A DNA stretch of 64,000 nucleotides from Firmicutes bacterium ADurb.Bin146 (GTDB taxonomy: Bacteria > Bacillota > Clostridia > DUPQ01): assembly GCA_002070475.1 (NCBI GenBank), contig MWDI01000028.1, positions 44,664-108,663 of the forward strand. The letters are read 5' to 3'. The position numbers were made by a program, and so were the translations under genes. A model generated the notes under the pieces. That model saw only the letters and a program-made list of their open reading frames with translations, had not been told where the DNA came from and ran no database searches. Below, in pieces: positions 8,875-17,931 of this stretch. Numbering within the stretch: the first letter of the stretch is position 1; every line of letters begins with the position of its first letter.

Positions 8875-10263
8875 TTAGAACTCCGCATGCTTCGGGACTC
8901 TCGGGAACGGTATGACATCCCTTATATTACCCATTCCGGTCATATACATAATCATCCTTTCAAATCCTAAACCAAATCCGGCATGCTTTACGGTTCCATA
9001 TTTTCTTGTATCAAGATACCACCAATAATCTTCTTCTTTAAGGCCCATTTCCCTCATCCTGTTAACAAGGACATCATATCTTTCTTCTCTTTGGCTGCCA
9101 CCAATTATCTCACCAACTCCCGGTACTAAAAGATCCATCGCTCTAACAGTCTTGTTGTCTTCATTTACCTTCATATAGAAAGCTTTTATGTCTTTAGGAT
9201 AGTCAGTAACAAAAACAGGCTTTTTAAAATACTGTTCCGTAAGATATCTTTCGTGCTCAGTTTGCAGGTCGCAACCCCATTCTACTATATTGTCAAATTT
9301 TACATTGCTATCTTTTAAAACTTTAATAGCTTCAGTATATGTGACATGAGCGAATTTTGAATCTGTAACAATCTTGAGTTTATCAAACAAACCTGGTTCA
9401 ATAAATTTCTCAAAGAATTCCATTTCATATGGGCATCTTTCCATAACATAATTTATTATGTATTTTATCATCTGTTCAGCAGTTTCCATGTCATCATTAA
9501 GATCTGCAAAGGCCATTTCTGGCTCAATCATCCAAAACTCTGACGCATGCCTTGCAGTATTAGAATTTTCTGCTCTGAATGTCGGACCAAATGTATATAC
9601 ATTTTTAAATGCCATGCAGTATGTTTCAACAGACAGCTGACCGCTTACTGTAAGATTAGTCTGTTTTCCGAAAAAATCTTTAGAATAATCTACTTCGCAT
9701 CCCGACTTGGCAATCCGGTCAAGATCAAGAGTAGTTACCTGGAACATTTCTCCTGCTCCTTCACAGTCGGATGAAGTAATTATAGGAGTGTGGACATATA
9801 TGAACCCTCTGTCCTGGAAGAAAGTGTGTATAGCTTGAGCAAGGACGGAACGCACTTTGAACACAGCAAAGAAAGTATTGCTTCTAGGACGAAGATGAGC
9901 GACAGTACGAAGATACTCGAATGAATGTCTTTTCTTCTGTAAAGGGTAATCAGGAGAGCTTACTCCGCATATATCTATATTTCCTGCTTTTACCTCAAAA
10001 GGCTGTTTAGAGCCGGGTGTCAGTATAAGCTTGCCTTGAACTGAAATACTTGAAGCTATAGGGAGTTTCTCAACATCAGAAAAATTATTTATAATTCCAT
10101 TTTCGAACACTATCTGAATATTTTTAAAACAGGTACCATCATTAAGTTCTATAAAACCGAAATCCTTTGAACTCCTGATAGTTCTGACCCATCCTTCTAT
10201 TGTAATACCCTTACCCTCATAATCCAGAGGATTGTCATATAGCTTCTGTACACTTGTTTTCAT
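8875..10263 (-). CDS. asnS: Asparaginyl-tRNA synthetase
   Basis: A 462-residue class IIb aminoacyl-tRNA synthetase charging tRNA-Asn. It has an N-terminal OB-fold anticodon-binding domain ([21 protein letters not shown], split here as EGWVRTIR and FGFIELNDG), class II motif 2 around FRAENS with [12 protein letters not shown], and motif 3 GFGLGFERM near the C-terminus. The [15 protein letters not shown] region distinguishes AsnRS from AspRS. No T-box leader is seen: only 122 bases separate it from the YdbC-like gene. Confidence 0.97.
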   Translation of the reverse strand: MKTSVQKLYDNPLDYEGKGITIEGWVRTIRSSKDFGFIELNDGTCFKNIQIVFENGIINNFSDVEKLPIASSISVQGKLILTPGSKQPFEVKAGNIDICGVSSPDYPLQKKRHSFEYLRTVAHLRPRSNTFFAVFKVRSVLAQAIHTFFQDRGFIYVHTPIITSSDCEGAGEMFQVTTLDLDRIAKSGCEVDYSKDFFGKQTNLTVSGQLSVETYCMAFKNVYTFGPTFRAENSNTARHASEFWMIEPEMAFADLNDDMETAEQMIKYIINYVMERCPYEMEFFEKFIEPGLFDKLKIVTDSKFAHVTYTEAIKVLKDSNVKFDNIVEWGCDLQTEHERYLTEQYFKKPVFVTDYPKDIKAFYMKVNEDNKTVRAMDLLVPGVGEIIGGSQREERYDVLVNRMREMGLKEEDYWWYLDTRKYGTVKHAGFGLGFERMIMYMTGMGNIRDVIPFPRVPKHAEF

Positions 10264-10385
10264 TTTTTAATCCCTTCCTGTAACCATTTAAAAATCATTA
10301 TACCAAACGCATAATGTATTTAAAATATAAACAAGCAATAAAAGTAGAACAGGCTTAAAAAGCCATGGTGAACTCTATAGCCTTA

Positions 10386-10610
10386 TTAATCCAAATTCAA
10401 TCCGTTTAGATAATCCCTTAACTTTATTACTTCCTCTTTTGTAAGAGTAATGCCTTTTCCTGCTTTTTCTCTTTCAGGAGCCCAGTCTCTAATATCAAGT
10501 TTTGGTTCTCTGTTGTTCCAGCTTATCATATTAACCTGTCTTGTCCAACCTGTTTGAGCTTCAGAGATAACTCCTATTTCTTCTTTAACTTCATAAGTAA
10601 TATCTGGCAT
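10386..10610 (-). CDS. YdbC-type PC4 single-strand nucleic acid-binding protein
   Basis: A 74-residue protein of the YdbC/PC4 family (homologous to eukaryotic PC4/SUB1 coactivators), which forms dimers that bind single-stranded DNA. The segments GWTRQVNMISWNNREPK and DIRDWAPE are characteristic. It has its own ribosome binding site (AGGAGAA) and lies alone between asnS and the divergent cyclophilin gene. Confidence 0.8.
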   Translation of the reverse strand: MPDITYEVKEEIGVISEAQTGWTRQVNMISWNNREPKLDIRDWAPEREKAGKGITLTKEEVIKLRDYLNGLNLD

Positions 10611-10735
10611 TTCTATTCTCCTTTGCGATATTTACGTTAATTGTATCAGCACGAAGCTGTTTTTTCAATAAAAGATTGTTTATATAGAGTTTTATGATAG
10701 AATTCATCTATTGTACTTATGAAAGGAAGATTAAC

Positions 10736-11221
10736 ATGATTAAAGCTATAATTACAATGGAAAATGAAAAGAGTATGACTTTGGAGCTTTATCCAAAAAA
10801 CGCTCCGATTACAGTGAATAATTTTATAAGCCTTGCTAAAAAAGGATTTTACGACGGCCTTATTTTCCACAGGGTAATTAATGGATTCATGATACAGGGA
10901 GGAGATCCGACAGGTTCAGGGACAGGAGGTCCTGGATATAATATAAAAGGCGAGTTTTCAGCAAATAAAGTGCCAAATCCGACCGTGCATGAAAGGGGTG
11001 TTATATCTATGGCAAGGTCATCAGATTATAATTCTGCCGGTTCACAGTTCTTTATAATGCACAAAGACGCTCCTCATCTTGACGGGCAGTATGCCGCATT
11101 TGGAAAAATAATTGAAGGAATAGAGACTGTTGATGATATAGCCTCACAAAGGACTAACTATAATGATAAACCCATTATTAATCAGAAAATCAAGAAAATA
11201 GAAATAATAGAGCAGTTATAA
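10736..11221 (+). CDS. Cyclophilin-type peptidyl-prolyl isomerase
   Basis: A 161-residue cyclophilin that catalyses cis/trans isomerisation of Xaa-Pro bonds. The catalytic signature FHRVINGFMIQGGDP, the GSGTGGPGY loop and the later SQFFI motif are intact. There is no signal peptide, so it is cytoplasmic. The ATG at 10736 follows AGGAAG at a good distance; the longer frame from 10694 would add 14 residues lacking family support. Its end overlaps the nagA stop by six bases on the opposite strand. Confidence 0.93.
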   Translation: MIKAIITMENEKSMTLELYPKNAPITVNNFISLAKKGFYDGLIFHRVINGFMIQGGDPTGSGTGGPGYNIKGEFSANKVPNPTVHERGVISMARSSDYNSAGSQFFIMHKDAPHLDGQYAAFGKIIEGIETVDDIASQRTNYNDKPIINQKIKKIEIIEQL

Positions 11222-12385
11222 TATACGTTTCCCTTTAACATAGACAGCATGCATATTGATGTCTTCATCAAAAACAATTACATCGGCTTCCTTGCCCTTA
11301 TCAAGTGAGCCGGTCTGTTTATCTATACCCATAATTCTTGCTGGGGTTATTGATGACATTTTGATTATATCAACTAATGGTAATCCTGCTTTTAGTGATG
11401 TTCTGATTAGCATGTCAAAAGTAGCAATTGAACCTCCAAATGCTGACCGGTCTGTAAGCTTTGCCACTCCGTCTTCAATCATAATATCTTCACGAAGAAG
11501 TGTTCCGTTTGGAGCATTTATACCTGCAAATCCCAGACAGTCGGTTATGATGGCGGTTTTATCCGGGCCTTTAAATTTATAAACCATCTGTATAAGCCCT
11601 TCAGGAAGATGATGGCCATCACAGATTATCTCCACATCCATATCTTCAATTAGATAAGCAGCTTCAATAACTCCTAAAATACGGTACCCTTTATCTCTTT
11701 TGATTGATGAACAGCAGGAATAAAGATGTGTTATGAGGGAAAATCCCCATTCATATGCTTTCTTAACCTGTTCATAATTAGCGTCACTATGTCCTACTGC
11801 TGCCAAAATACCCTTCTTCTTTAATTCTAGAGCAAATTGCTCTGTTCCTTCAAGTTCGCATGCTGAAGACCATCTTCTGATATCATCTGTCATGTTGAGA
11901 ATCTTAATATACTCTTTTGCTACAGGTATTCTAAGATGCTTCTTTTGTTGAGCACCTTTTTGCGCATCAGAAAAATATGGGCCTTCAAAGTGCAGCCCTC
12001 TCATTGTCGCACCTTTGTAACTTTTTTGGATTGCTTTTCTATATAATATAATTGCATTTTCCATTATTTCGAATGTAGAGGAGGAAATTGTCGGGTATAA
12101 GCTGGTCGTGCCATGAAGAGCATGTGTTTCACATGGTATAATAAAGGAATCCTCGTTACCTATTCCAAAATCATATCCTCCTCCACCATGATTATGTATG
12201 TCTATAAATCCAGGTGAAATATACTTGCCATTAGCATCAAAAACGCTATCAGCATTTAAAAGAATTTCTTTTTTGGGATTCTTTACAGAAATCTGAGAAA
12301 TAATTCCGTCATTGATTTCTACAAACCCTTCCTCAGTTATGTTATCTTTCAGTATCAGTTTCCCATTCCAAATTACAGTCCGCAT
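11216..12385 (-). CDS. nagA: N-acetylglucosamine-6-phosphate deacetylase
   Basis: A 389-residue amidohydrolase that removes acetate from GlcNAc-6-phosphate in amino-sugar use and wall recycling. Visible are PGFIDIHNHGGGGYDFG (metal region), GLHFEGPY, GHSDANY, THLYSCCS and the late DVIVFDEDINM strand. Length fits. No nagB or PTS gene is adjacent. A good promoter (TTGTTT-17-TATAAT) sits upstream, back to back with that of the isomerase gene at 12479, so amino-sugar and neighbouring sugar genes may respond together. Confidence 0.92.
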   Translation of the reverse strand: MRTVIWNGKLILKDNITEEGFVEINDGIISQISVKNPKKEILLNADSVFDANGKYISPGFIDIHNHGGGGYDFGIGNEDSFIIPCETHALHGTTSLYPTISSSTFEIMENAIILYRKAIQKSYKGATMRGLHFEGPYFSDAQKGAQQKKHLRIPVAKEYIKILNMTDDIRRWSSACELEGTEQFALELKKKGILAAVGHSDANYEQVKKAYEWGFSLITHLYSCCSSIKRDKGYRILGVIEAAYLIEDMDVEIICDGHHLPEGLIQMVYKFKGPDKTAIITDCLGFAGINAPNGTLLREDIMIEDGVAKLTDRSAFGGSIATFDMLIRTSLKAGLPLVDIIKMSSITPARIMGIDKQTGSLDKGKEADVIVFDEDINMHAVYVKGKRIL

Positions 12386-12405
12386 AAAATCACCATCCTT
12401 TGTTT

Positions 12406-12434
12406 ATTATATTATTTAACCGTTGAATAAACAA
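12406..12434 (-). promoter_or_regulatory. Probable nagA promoter
   Basis: On the minus strand TTGTTT (12434-12429) and TATAAT (12411-12406) are spaced by 17 bases, 21 bases before the nagA start. The -35 hexamer directly abuts the -35 of the divergent promoter at 12423. Confidence 0.5.
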
Positions 12435-12450
12435 CCTCATAAGGTATAAT
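12423..12450 (+). promoter_or_regulatory. Probable promoter of the 12479 isomerase operon
   Basis: TTGAAT (12423-12428) and a perfect TATAAT (12445-12450) with a 16-base spacer, ending 28 bases before the start codon and followed by a GGAAGGA ribosome binding site. Confidence 0.5.
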
Positions 12451-12478
12451 TAAATAAGATATAAGGAAGGAACATGAT

Positions 12479-13237
12479 ATGAAATCTGCAGCACAATTAT
12501 ATACCTTAAGAGAATTTACCCAGAATGAATCAGATTATTACCAGACATGCGTTAAAGTAAAAAACATAGGATATTCCTCTGTACAGTTATCGGGAGCAGG
12601 CCCCATGGCACCGGAAACAGTAAGAAGCATAAGTGAAGATCTGGATCTTTATGTTACAGCTACCCATATCCCTCACTCCATGTTTATTAATGAACTAGAT
12701 AAGGTCATTAGCAATCATCATATCATGGGATGTAAATATGTAGGATTAGGCGCAATGCCTAAAGAGTATCTTGAAAGCGTAAAAAAGCTTAATGAATTTA
12801 TAATGACTTATTCTGACATTTCTGAAAAACTAAAAAAGGAAGGTCTGCAATTCATATATCACAACCATAATTTTGAATTCTATAAATTTGATGGTAAAAC
12901 AATTATGGATATACTGTTTGAAAATACGCCTTCATGTTTCTTTTTCGAGCTTGACACATACTGGATACAAGCAGGCGGTGCAAATCCTGAAGACTGGATA
13001 AGAAAAGTAAAAGACAGATGCGAGTACATTCACTTTAAGGACATGGGAATAAACAGCGAGTTTAAAACCGCCTTTACCCCTATTGGTAAAGGTAATCTGA
13101 GTTGGAAATCAATAATAGAAGCTTGCAGGTATTCTAATGTTATGTATGCCGCCGTAGAGCAGGATACATGTGAGGGTTCTCCATTTGATGCTTTAAAAGC
13201 TTCATACGAATATCTTGCATCAATAGGAGTCAGATAA
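12479..13237 (+). CDS. Sugar phosphate isomerase/epimerase family protein
   Basis: A 252-residue xylose-isomerase-like TIM-barrel protein (COG1082 type). Likely metal ligands occur in the expected strands: the glutamate of FFELDTYW, HNHNFEF, the YIHFKDMG strand and the AAVEQD strand near the end. Members act as sugar epimerases, inosose isomerases or dehydratases, so the substrate cannot be named. It is followed nine bases later by a Gfo/Idh/MocA dehydrogenase, a pairing common in inositol or keto-sugar pathways. Confidence 0.85.
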   Translation: MKSAAQLYTLREFTQNESDYYQTCVKVKNIGYSSVQLSGAGPMAPETVRSISEDLDLYVTATHIPHSMFINELDKVISNHHIMGCKYVGLGAMPKEYLESVKKLNEFIMTYSDISEKLKKEGLQFIYHNHNFEFYKFDGKTIMDILFENTPSCFFFELDTYWIQAGGANPEDWIRKVKDRCEYIHFKDMGINSEFKTAFTPIGKGNLSWKSIIEACRYSNVMYAAVEQDTCEGSPFDALKASYEYLASIGVR

Positions 13238-13246
13238 GAGGATTAT

Positions 13247-14410
13247 ATGGAAAAAGTAAGATTTGGGATAATTGGATATGGAAATATAGCAAACACGCAC
13301 TTAGGATTTTTCGATAAAAATGAGATACCCAATGCTGTTGTGACAGCTATTTTTGACACAGATAAAGCTAAAACTGATAAAGCAAGAGATAAGTATAAAG
13401 ATAGTATAGAAATATTCGATAATGAGGATTTATTCTTTGCATCCAAACTTTTCGATGCGATTCTTATATGCACTCCTCACTACTATCACCCATATTATGC
13501 TATAAAGGGATTTGAAAATAATCTTCATGTTCTGTGCGAAAAACCTGCAGGAGTGTATACTAAACAGGTACGCGAAATGAATATAGCTTATAAAAAACAT
13601 GAAAACTTGGTATTCTCCATGATGTATAACCAAAGGACAAACCCTTTATATAAAAAACTTCGTGAAATAATACAAAGTGGTGAATATGGCCATATCACCC
13701 GGTGCGTGTGGATAATAACCAACTGGTTCCGGTCTCAAAGATATTATGACTCCGGCGGCTGGAGGGCGACATGGGCTCATGAAGGTGGAGGAGTTCTTTT
13801 AAACCAGGATCCACATCAGCTGGATTTGTGGCAATGGATCTGCGGTATGCCTAAAAGAGTAAGAGCTTTTCTTGCTTTCGGGAAATATCATGATATCGAA
13901 GTTGAAGACGATGTAACAGCATATGTGGAATATGAAAATGGCGCGACTGGTGTATTTATAACAACTACAGGAGAAGCTCCTGGGACGAATCGTTTTGAAA
14001 TTTCACTAGATAAAGGCAAGATTGTTGTAGAAGATGATAAAATAAAAGCTTACAAACTTAAAGAAAGTCTAAGTCGATACATAAAAGAATCTGATAAACC
14101 TTTTACTGCACCTGAATACGATGTTATCAATTACCAAATAGATGAACCTAATTTGCAACATAAAGGCATATTGATTAATTTTGTTAATGCAATACTGTAT
14201 AATGAGCCTCTAATTGCTCCAGGATTGGAAGGGATATATGGGTTAACCATATCAAATGCTATGCACTTATCTGCGTGGACCGATGCATGGGTAGATATCC
14301 CATTCGATGAGGAATTGTTCCTTACATATCTTAACAAAAGAATATCCGAATCAGGAAATGTGAAAAAAGAAACTAAAACAATAGAAGCGGATATGTCAAA
14401 ATCCTTTTAG
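13247..14410 (+). CDS. Gfo/Idh/MocA-family oxidoreductase
   Basis: A 387-residue NAD(P)-dependent sugar or cyclitol dehydrogenase: an N-terminal Rossmann fold (GIIGYGNIANTH), the CEKPAG motif whose Lys is catalytic in the family, and a C-terminal alpha/beta domain with GGVLLNQDPHQLDLWQWICG containing the conserved His region. It forms a two-gene unit with the isomerase before it. The last four bases overlap the end of the convergent MATE gene. The specific sugar is unknown. Confidence 0.88.
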   Translation: MEKVRFGIIGYGNIANTHLGFFDKNEIPNAVVTAIFDTDKAKTDKARDKYKDSIEIFDNEDLFFASKLFDAILICTPHYYHPYYAIKGFENNLHVLCEKPAGVYTKQVREMNIAYKKHENLVFSMMYNQRTNPLYKKLREIIQSGEYGHITRCVWIITNWFRSQRYYDSGGWRATWAHEGGGVLLNQDPHQLDLWQWICGMPKRVRAFLAFGKYHDIEVEDDVTAYVEYENGATGVFITTTGEAPGTNRFEISLDKGKIVVEDDKIKAYKLKESLSRYIKESDKPFTAPEYDVINYQIDEPNLQHKGILINFVNAILYNEPLIAPGLEGIYGLTISNAMHLSAWTDAWVDIPFDEELFLTYLNKRISESGNVKKETKTIEADMSKSF

Positions 14411-15765
14411 TTTAGCTTTTTAATCCATGTATATCTGTTAATTTTAATTGCAGCTACAATACATTTTAGTATCTGGTCACTTTTTAAAAACATAAAAACA
14501 ATTAATGGAGATGCTTTAAAATAAAATGCAGCAATTAATGAGGATGGAATTACGAAAAGCCACATAAAAATTATATCATTCTTAAGAACAAACGCGGTAT
14601 CGCCTCCTCCTCGTACTATTCCGGTCAGTCCTGCCATCTCATATGATGTGCCGATAACCGTTACAGAAAGTATAGTTAAAAATCCCAATGCCAGATACTT
14701 AGCTTGTGGGGATATAACATACCATCCCACTACCACATCCTTAACAAGGAATAGGGTAAATCCAGTAATTATACCGATTAATATGTATATCAGCTGTAAA
14801 GTAACAGTATATGGTTTTATACTTTCAGTCCTTCGTTCTCCAATAATCTTTGAGATTATAACTGCAGAAGCATTAGCGCTTCCATATGAAATAACTGAAA
14901 GTATCTGGAATAGAGTTGTCGCAATACTGTTTGCAGTTATAGCAGATTGCCCCATATGGCCTAATATTGCCGTTTGCGCAGCCATTGCAATACCCCATAT
15001 GCCATTTGATAAGAATACAGGAAGACCCTTCTTTATAAATGCTTCCAAAAGCGGGAAATCAGTATATAAAAAATCACTTATTTTTAATCGGATAGTCTCA
15101 TCATAAAAAAATATAAATATGATCACGAATATCATTTCTGCTGCCCTTGATATAAGTGTCGCATATGCCGCTCCCTTTATTCCCATTGGTTTGAATCCTG
15201 CTTTCCCGAATATCATCATATAATTAAGCGTAATATTAGTGAAAAGCGTAAAAATCGAAACATAGAAACCAATTTTAGCTTTTTCTACACTCCTTAAGGC
15301 TATTAGAAGCGTTGTCGTTATTGCGAACATAGGATATGAAAAACAAATTATCTTTATATATTCCACACCATTAGCAACAACATGAGATTCATTAGAAAGT
15401 ATTCCCAATATCTGATATGGAAAAACAAACACGGCTATCCCCAGTACAAAAGAAATTAAAAGAGCAGATTTTAAGGATATGGAGCTAATTTTTCTTACTG
15501 TATCCATATCCTTGCCTCCCCATGCTCTTGAACCGAAAACAAGAGCTCCGTCTGCTATTCCCACTACCAACATCTGAAGCAGAAATTGTATCTGGTTTAC
15601 TAATGCTACTGCTGATAGCGCATCTTCAGAAAATCTGCCTAGCATGACACTGTCCGCCATATTCACTGAAAATATGATAAGGTTCTGAAGAGCCAGTATC
15701 GTTGTCAGGCTGAAAAATGATTTATAGAATGATTTGTCTTTAACAATTAAATTGCTTTTTAACAT
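14407..15765 (-). CDS. MATE-family efflux transporter
   Basis: A multidrug/toxic compound extrusion transporter of about 452 residues with 12 predicted membrane helices in two related halves (NMADSVMLGRFS in helix 1-2). It exports cationic compounds using a Na+ or H+ gradient. I prefer the ATG at 15765 over the in-frame ATG at 15786: family proteins begin close to this point, and a TATAAT box (minus strand, 15780-15775) lies between the two ATGs, so the longer frame may not be transcribed. No ribosome binding site precedes either ATG. Confidence 0.85.
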   Translation of the reverse strand: MLKSNLIVKDKSFYKSFFSLTTILALQNLIIFSVNMADSVMLGRFSEDALSAVALVNQIQFLLQMLVVGIADGALVFGSRAWGGKDMDTVRKISSISLKSALLISFVLGIAVFVFPYQILGILSNESHVVANGVEYIKIICFSYPMFAITTTLLIALRSVEKAKIGFYVSIFTLFTNITLNYMMIFGKAGFKPMGIKGAAYATLISRAAEMIFVIIFIFFYDETIRLKISDFLYTDFPLLEAFIKKGLPVFLSNGIWGIAMAAQTAILGHMGQSAITANSIATTLFQILSVISYGSANASAVIISKIIGERRTESIKPYTVTLQLIYILIGIITGFTLFLVKDVVVGWYVISPQAKYLALGFLTILSVTVIGTSYEMAGLTGIVRGGGDTAFVLKNDIIFMWLFVIPSSLIAAFYFKASPLIVFMFLKSDQILKCIVAAIKINRYTWIKKLN

Positions 15766-15842
15766 ATGTATATTATTATACTTCATAAGAATTCTAAAAA
15801 AACAATTTTGTCACTTCATTAATACAAAACTGAAATGTATCA

Positions 15843-15861
15843 TATTAAATAGTATTAAATA
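15843..15861. repeat. Tandem 9-bp direct repeat upstream of XRE gene
   Basis: TATTAAATA occurs at 15843-15851 and again at 15853-15861, a period of 10 bases (one helical turn), 22-40 bases before the XRE start codon in the MATE/XRE divergent region. It could be a regulator site, or just AT-rich sequence. Confidence 0.35.
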
Positions 15862-15882
15862 TATAGAAAAAGAGGGAACAAA

Positions 15883-16212
15883 ATGATTGATTACAAGTAC
15901 ATTGGAAAAAGAATAAAAGAGAAAAGGAAATCACTTAATCTCACACAACTTGAACTATCAGAAATCTCGCAGATATCTCCAGCATATATAAGCAGGATTG
16001 AAGCTGGACTGCAAAATGTAACACTGGATACTCTTGAAAAAGTCGCATTATCGATAGGTGAAGATCCTATTTATTTGATTACAGGTATAAAGTATGATGA
16101 AGATAATTGTATAAAACATATATTCAACAATGCTTCTTCTGAGTTTATATATCTTTTTGAATTGGCTTTATTGGAACTGAAACGACAAGGAATTCTAAAT
16201 ATCCAGTCTTGA
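15883..16212 (+). CDS. XRE-family helix-turn-helix regulator
   Basis: A 109-residue DNA-binding protein with an N-terminal HTH_3/XRE domain (about residues 7-63): GKRIKEKRKSLNLTQLELSE is followed by the recognition helix ISPAYISRIEAG. The C-terminal 40 residues form a short helical tail without a known sensor domain. It diverges from the MATE gene, with 117 bases between the start codons, so control of that exporter is plausible. The 3' end overlaps the end of the convergent hflX by 18 bases. Confidence 0.88.
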   Translation: MIDYKYIGKRIKEKRKSLNLTQLELSEISQISPAYISRIEAGLQNVTLDTLEKVALSIGEDPIYLITGIKYDEDNCIKHIFNNASSEFIYLFELALLELKRQGILNIQS

Positions 16213-17931
16213 AACAAGTTCTGCGGGTATTTCAATTTCCATCTCAATACTATCCTCGGTATCGGTTTTTGAAAGAATCTTTGCATTGGAATACAAAAAT
16301 GATAGAAGCTTGCCATTCGTATAATCCACTTTAAGTTTCAAGCAGACATTCTTGTTTTTAGCTGCATCATCCATAAGGTCTAGTAAAGATTCGATGCCTT
16401 CATTTGTAAGACAGGAAATATACGCTCTTGGATATGAAGTCATATTAAGAAATGGTTCTTTTTCCGATTCTATTTTATCCATTTTATTAACTACTTCAAT
16501 AACCGGGATATGACCTGCACCTATACTTTTCAAAATAGAATATACTTCATTCATCTGCATGTTTGCATCCTTACTGGAACCGTCTATTACATGCAGTATG
16601 CAATCAGCAAATCTTATCTCATCAAGAGTAGATTTGAATGCTTCTACTAGTTTGACAGGAAGTTTAGATATAAATCCTACTGTATCAATAAGCATAGCGC
16701 TGACATTTGATTTGAGTTTCAAGCTTCTTGCTGAAGGATCCAAAGTGGCAAAGAGCATATCTTCAACAATTACACTGCTTTGCGTGAGTGTATTAAGAAG
16801 AGTGGATTTGCCTGCATTAGTATATCCCGCAATTGCAAATGTAAAATAACTTTTCCTGGATTTATTTTCACGAAGAAGACTCCTTCTTTTATCAACTTTA
16901 TCCAACTGCTCTTTAAGATAACTCATTCTTCGTCTAATATGTCTTCTGTCTGTTTCAAGTTTGCTCTCTCCTGGGCCTCTAGTACCTATACCTCCGCCAA
17001 GTCTTGAGAGCATCTGACCTTTTCCAGTTAATCTTGGATATAGATACCCAAGCATAGCCAATTCAACTTGCAGCTTACCTTCAATAGTAAAAGCTCTTTT
17101 TGCAAATATATCAAGAATCACTGATGTCCTGTCTAGTACTTTGACATTGAGTTCTGCTTCTATATTGCTTTGTTGTGAATATGTTAGTTCATCATCAAAA
17201 ACTACTGCATCCGCTTGATATTGCGAACATGCATGCAACAGTTCAGTAATCTTACCTTTTCCGATATAGTACGCAGAATCAGGTTCATCCTTGTTTTGAA
17301 CAAATGAAGCAACACAAATGCCTCCTGCAGCGGATATTAAAGATGCCAGTTCCTCCATGAGAGGTTTTGAATAACCAGAATTAAGCCCTACTGCGATTAT
17401 TCTCTCCTGTTTTTGTTCGGTCATATTAGGTTCATCATTTTTTATTGCATATGAATCCTTAAGAAGCCTCATAAATGCCATTGTTAAGGTGAGTGTTTTG
17501 TATGGCCCGAATATAAGAGGATTATGTTCATTATCCAAACAAGCACAATACATCATATTCATTTTACCATCTTCTTTAATGCTAACTGCGGCTATAGCAC
17601 AAATCGAGGATTTATTTAAAGATTCAATATCGACAGATGAAAGGATTGCACTGCCTGAAGGATGCGTATGTATGAGTCTCATTCCTTTTACAGGTTCATA
17701 GTCAGTTTTTACCAGTGTTGAATCTCCTATTGCCACCATAGTAACCTTATCTCTTTTATCTATGTATACTGCAATCTCTCTTTTTGAATGCAAGGAGACA
17801 TAACACATTTTATCCAGAGTCTCTTGTGAACAATAACAACCTGAATCATCGTAATCATCATATATGCTTAAAAGCATATCAAGCATGCTTTTTTTTAAGC
17901 CTTCGGTATTTCCTGTTACCTTTTTTTCCAT
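16195..17931 (-). CDS. hflX: HflX GTPase with N-terminal JAB/JAMM-like domain
   Basis: A 578-residue ribosome-associated GTPase; HflX normally has about 400-430 residues and splits or rescues stalled ribosomes. Residues about 170-578 are HflX proper: the N-terminal domain with YIGKGKITEL, RLGGGIGTRGPGE, G1 GYTNAGKST, G3 DTVGF and G4 NKMD. The extra N-terminus (about 1-150) carries His88-Thr-His90, seven residues, Ser98, two residues, Asp101, the exact JAMM metal-binding spacing, with a possible upstream Glu at 52. It is thus a RadC-like domain fused to HflX. The start overlaps the pmbA stop (TAATG), so they are coupled. Confidence 0.92.
   Translation of the reverse strand: MEKKVTGNTEGLKKSMLDMLLSIYDDYDDSGCYCSQETLDKMCYVSLHSKREIAVYIDKRDKVTMVAIGDSTLVKTDYEPVKGMRLIHTHPSGSAILSSVDIESLNKSSICAIAAVSIKEDGKMNMMYCACLDNEHNPLIFGPYKTLTLTMAFMRLLKDSYAIKNDEPNMTEQKQERIIAVGLNSGYSKPLMEELASLISAAGGICVASFVQNKDEPDSAYYIGKGKITELLHACSQYQADAVVFDDELTYSQQSNIEAELNVKVLDRTSVILDIFAKRAFTIEGKLQVELAMLGYLYPRLTGKGQMLSRLGGGIGTRGPGESKLETDRRHIRRRMSYLKEQLDKVDKRRSLLRENKSRKSYFTFAIAGYTNAGKSTLLNTLTQSSVIVEDMLFATLDPSARSLKLKSNVSAMLIDTVGFISKLPVKLVEAFKSTLDEIRFADCILHVIDGSSKDANMQMNEVYSILKSIGAGHIPVIEVVNKMDKIESEKEPFLNMTSYPRAYISCLTNEGIESLLDLMDDAAKNKNVCLKLKVDYTNGKLLSFLYSNAKILSKTDTEDSIEMEIEIPAELVSRLDI

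Noticed and set aside
10264..10385. Possible T-box leader for asnS
   Set aside because: Only 122 bases lie between the genes, with no T-box core sequence or terminator/antiterminator pair seen.
10330..10385. GGCTT/AAGCC hairpin after the YdbC-like gene as a terminator
   Set aside because: The stem is five pairs with a three-base loop, and no T run follows on the minus strand.
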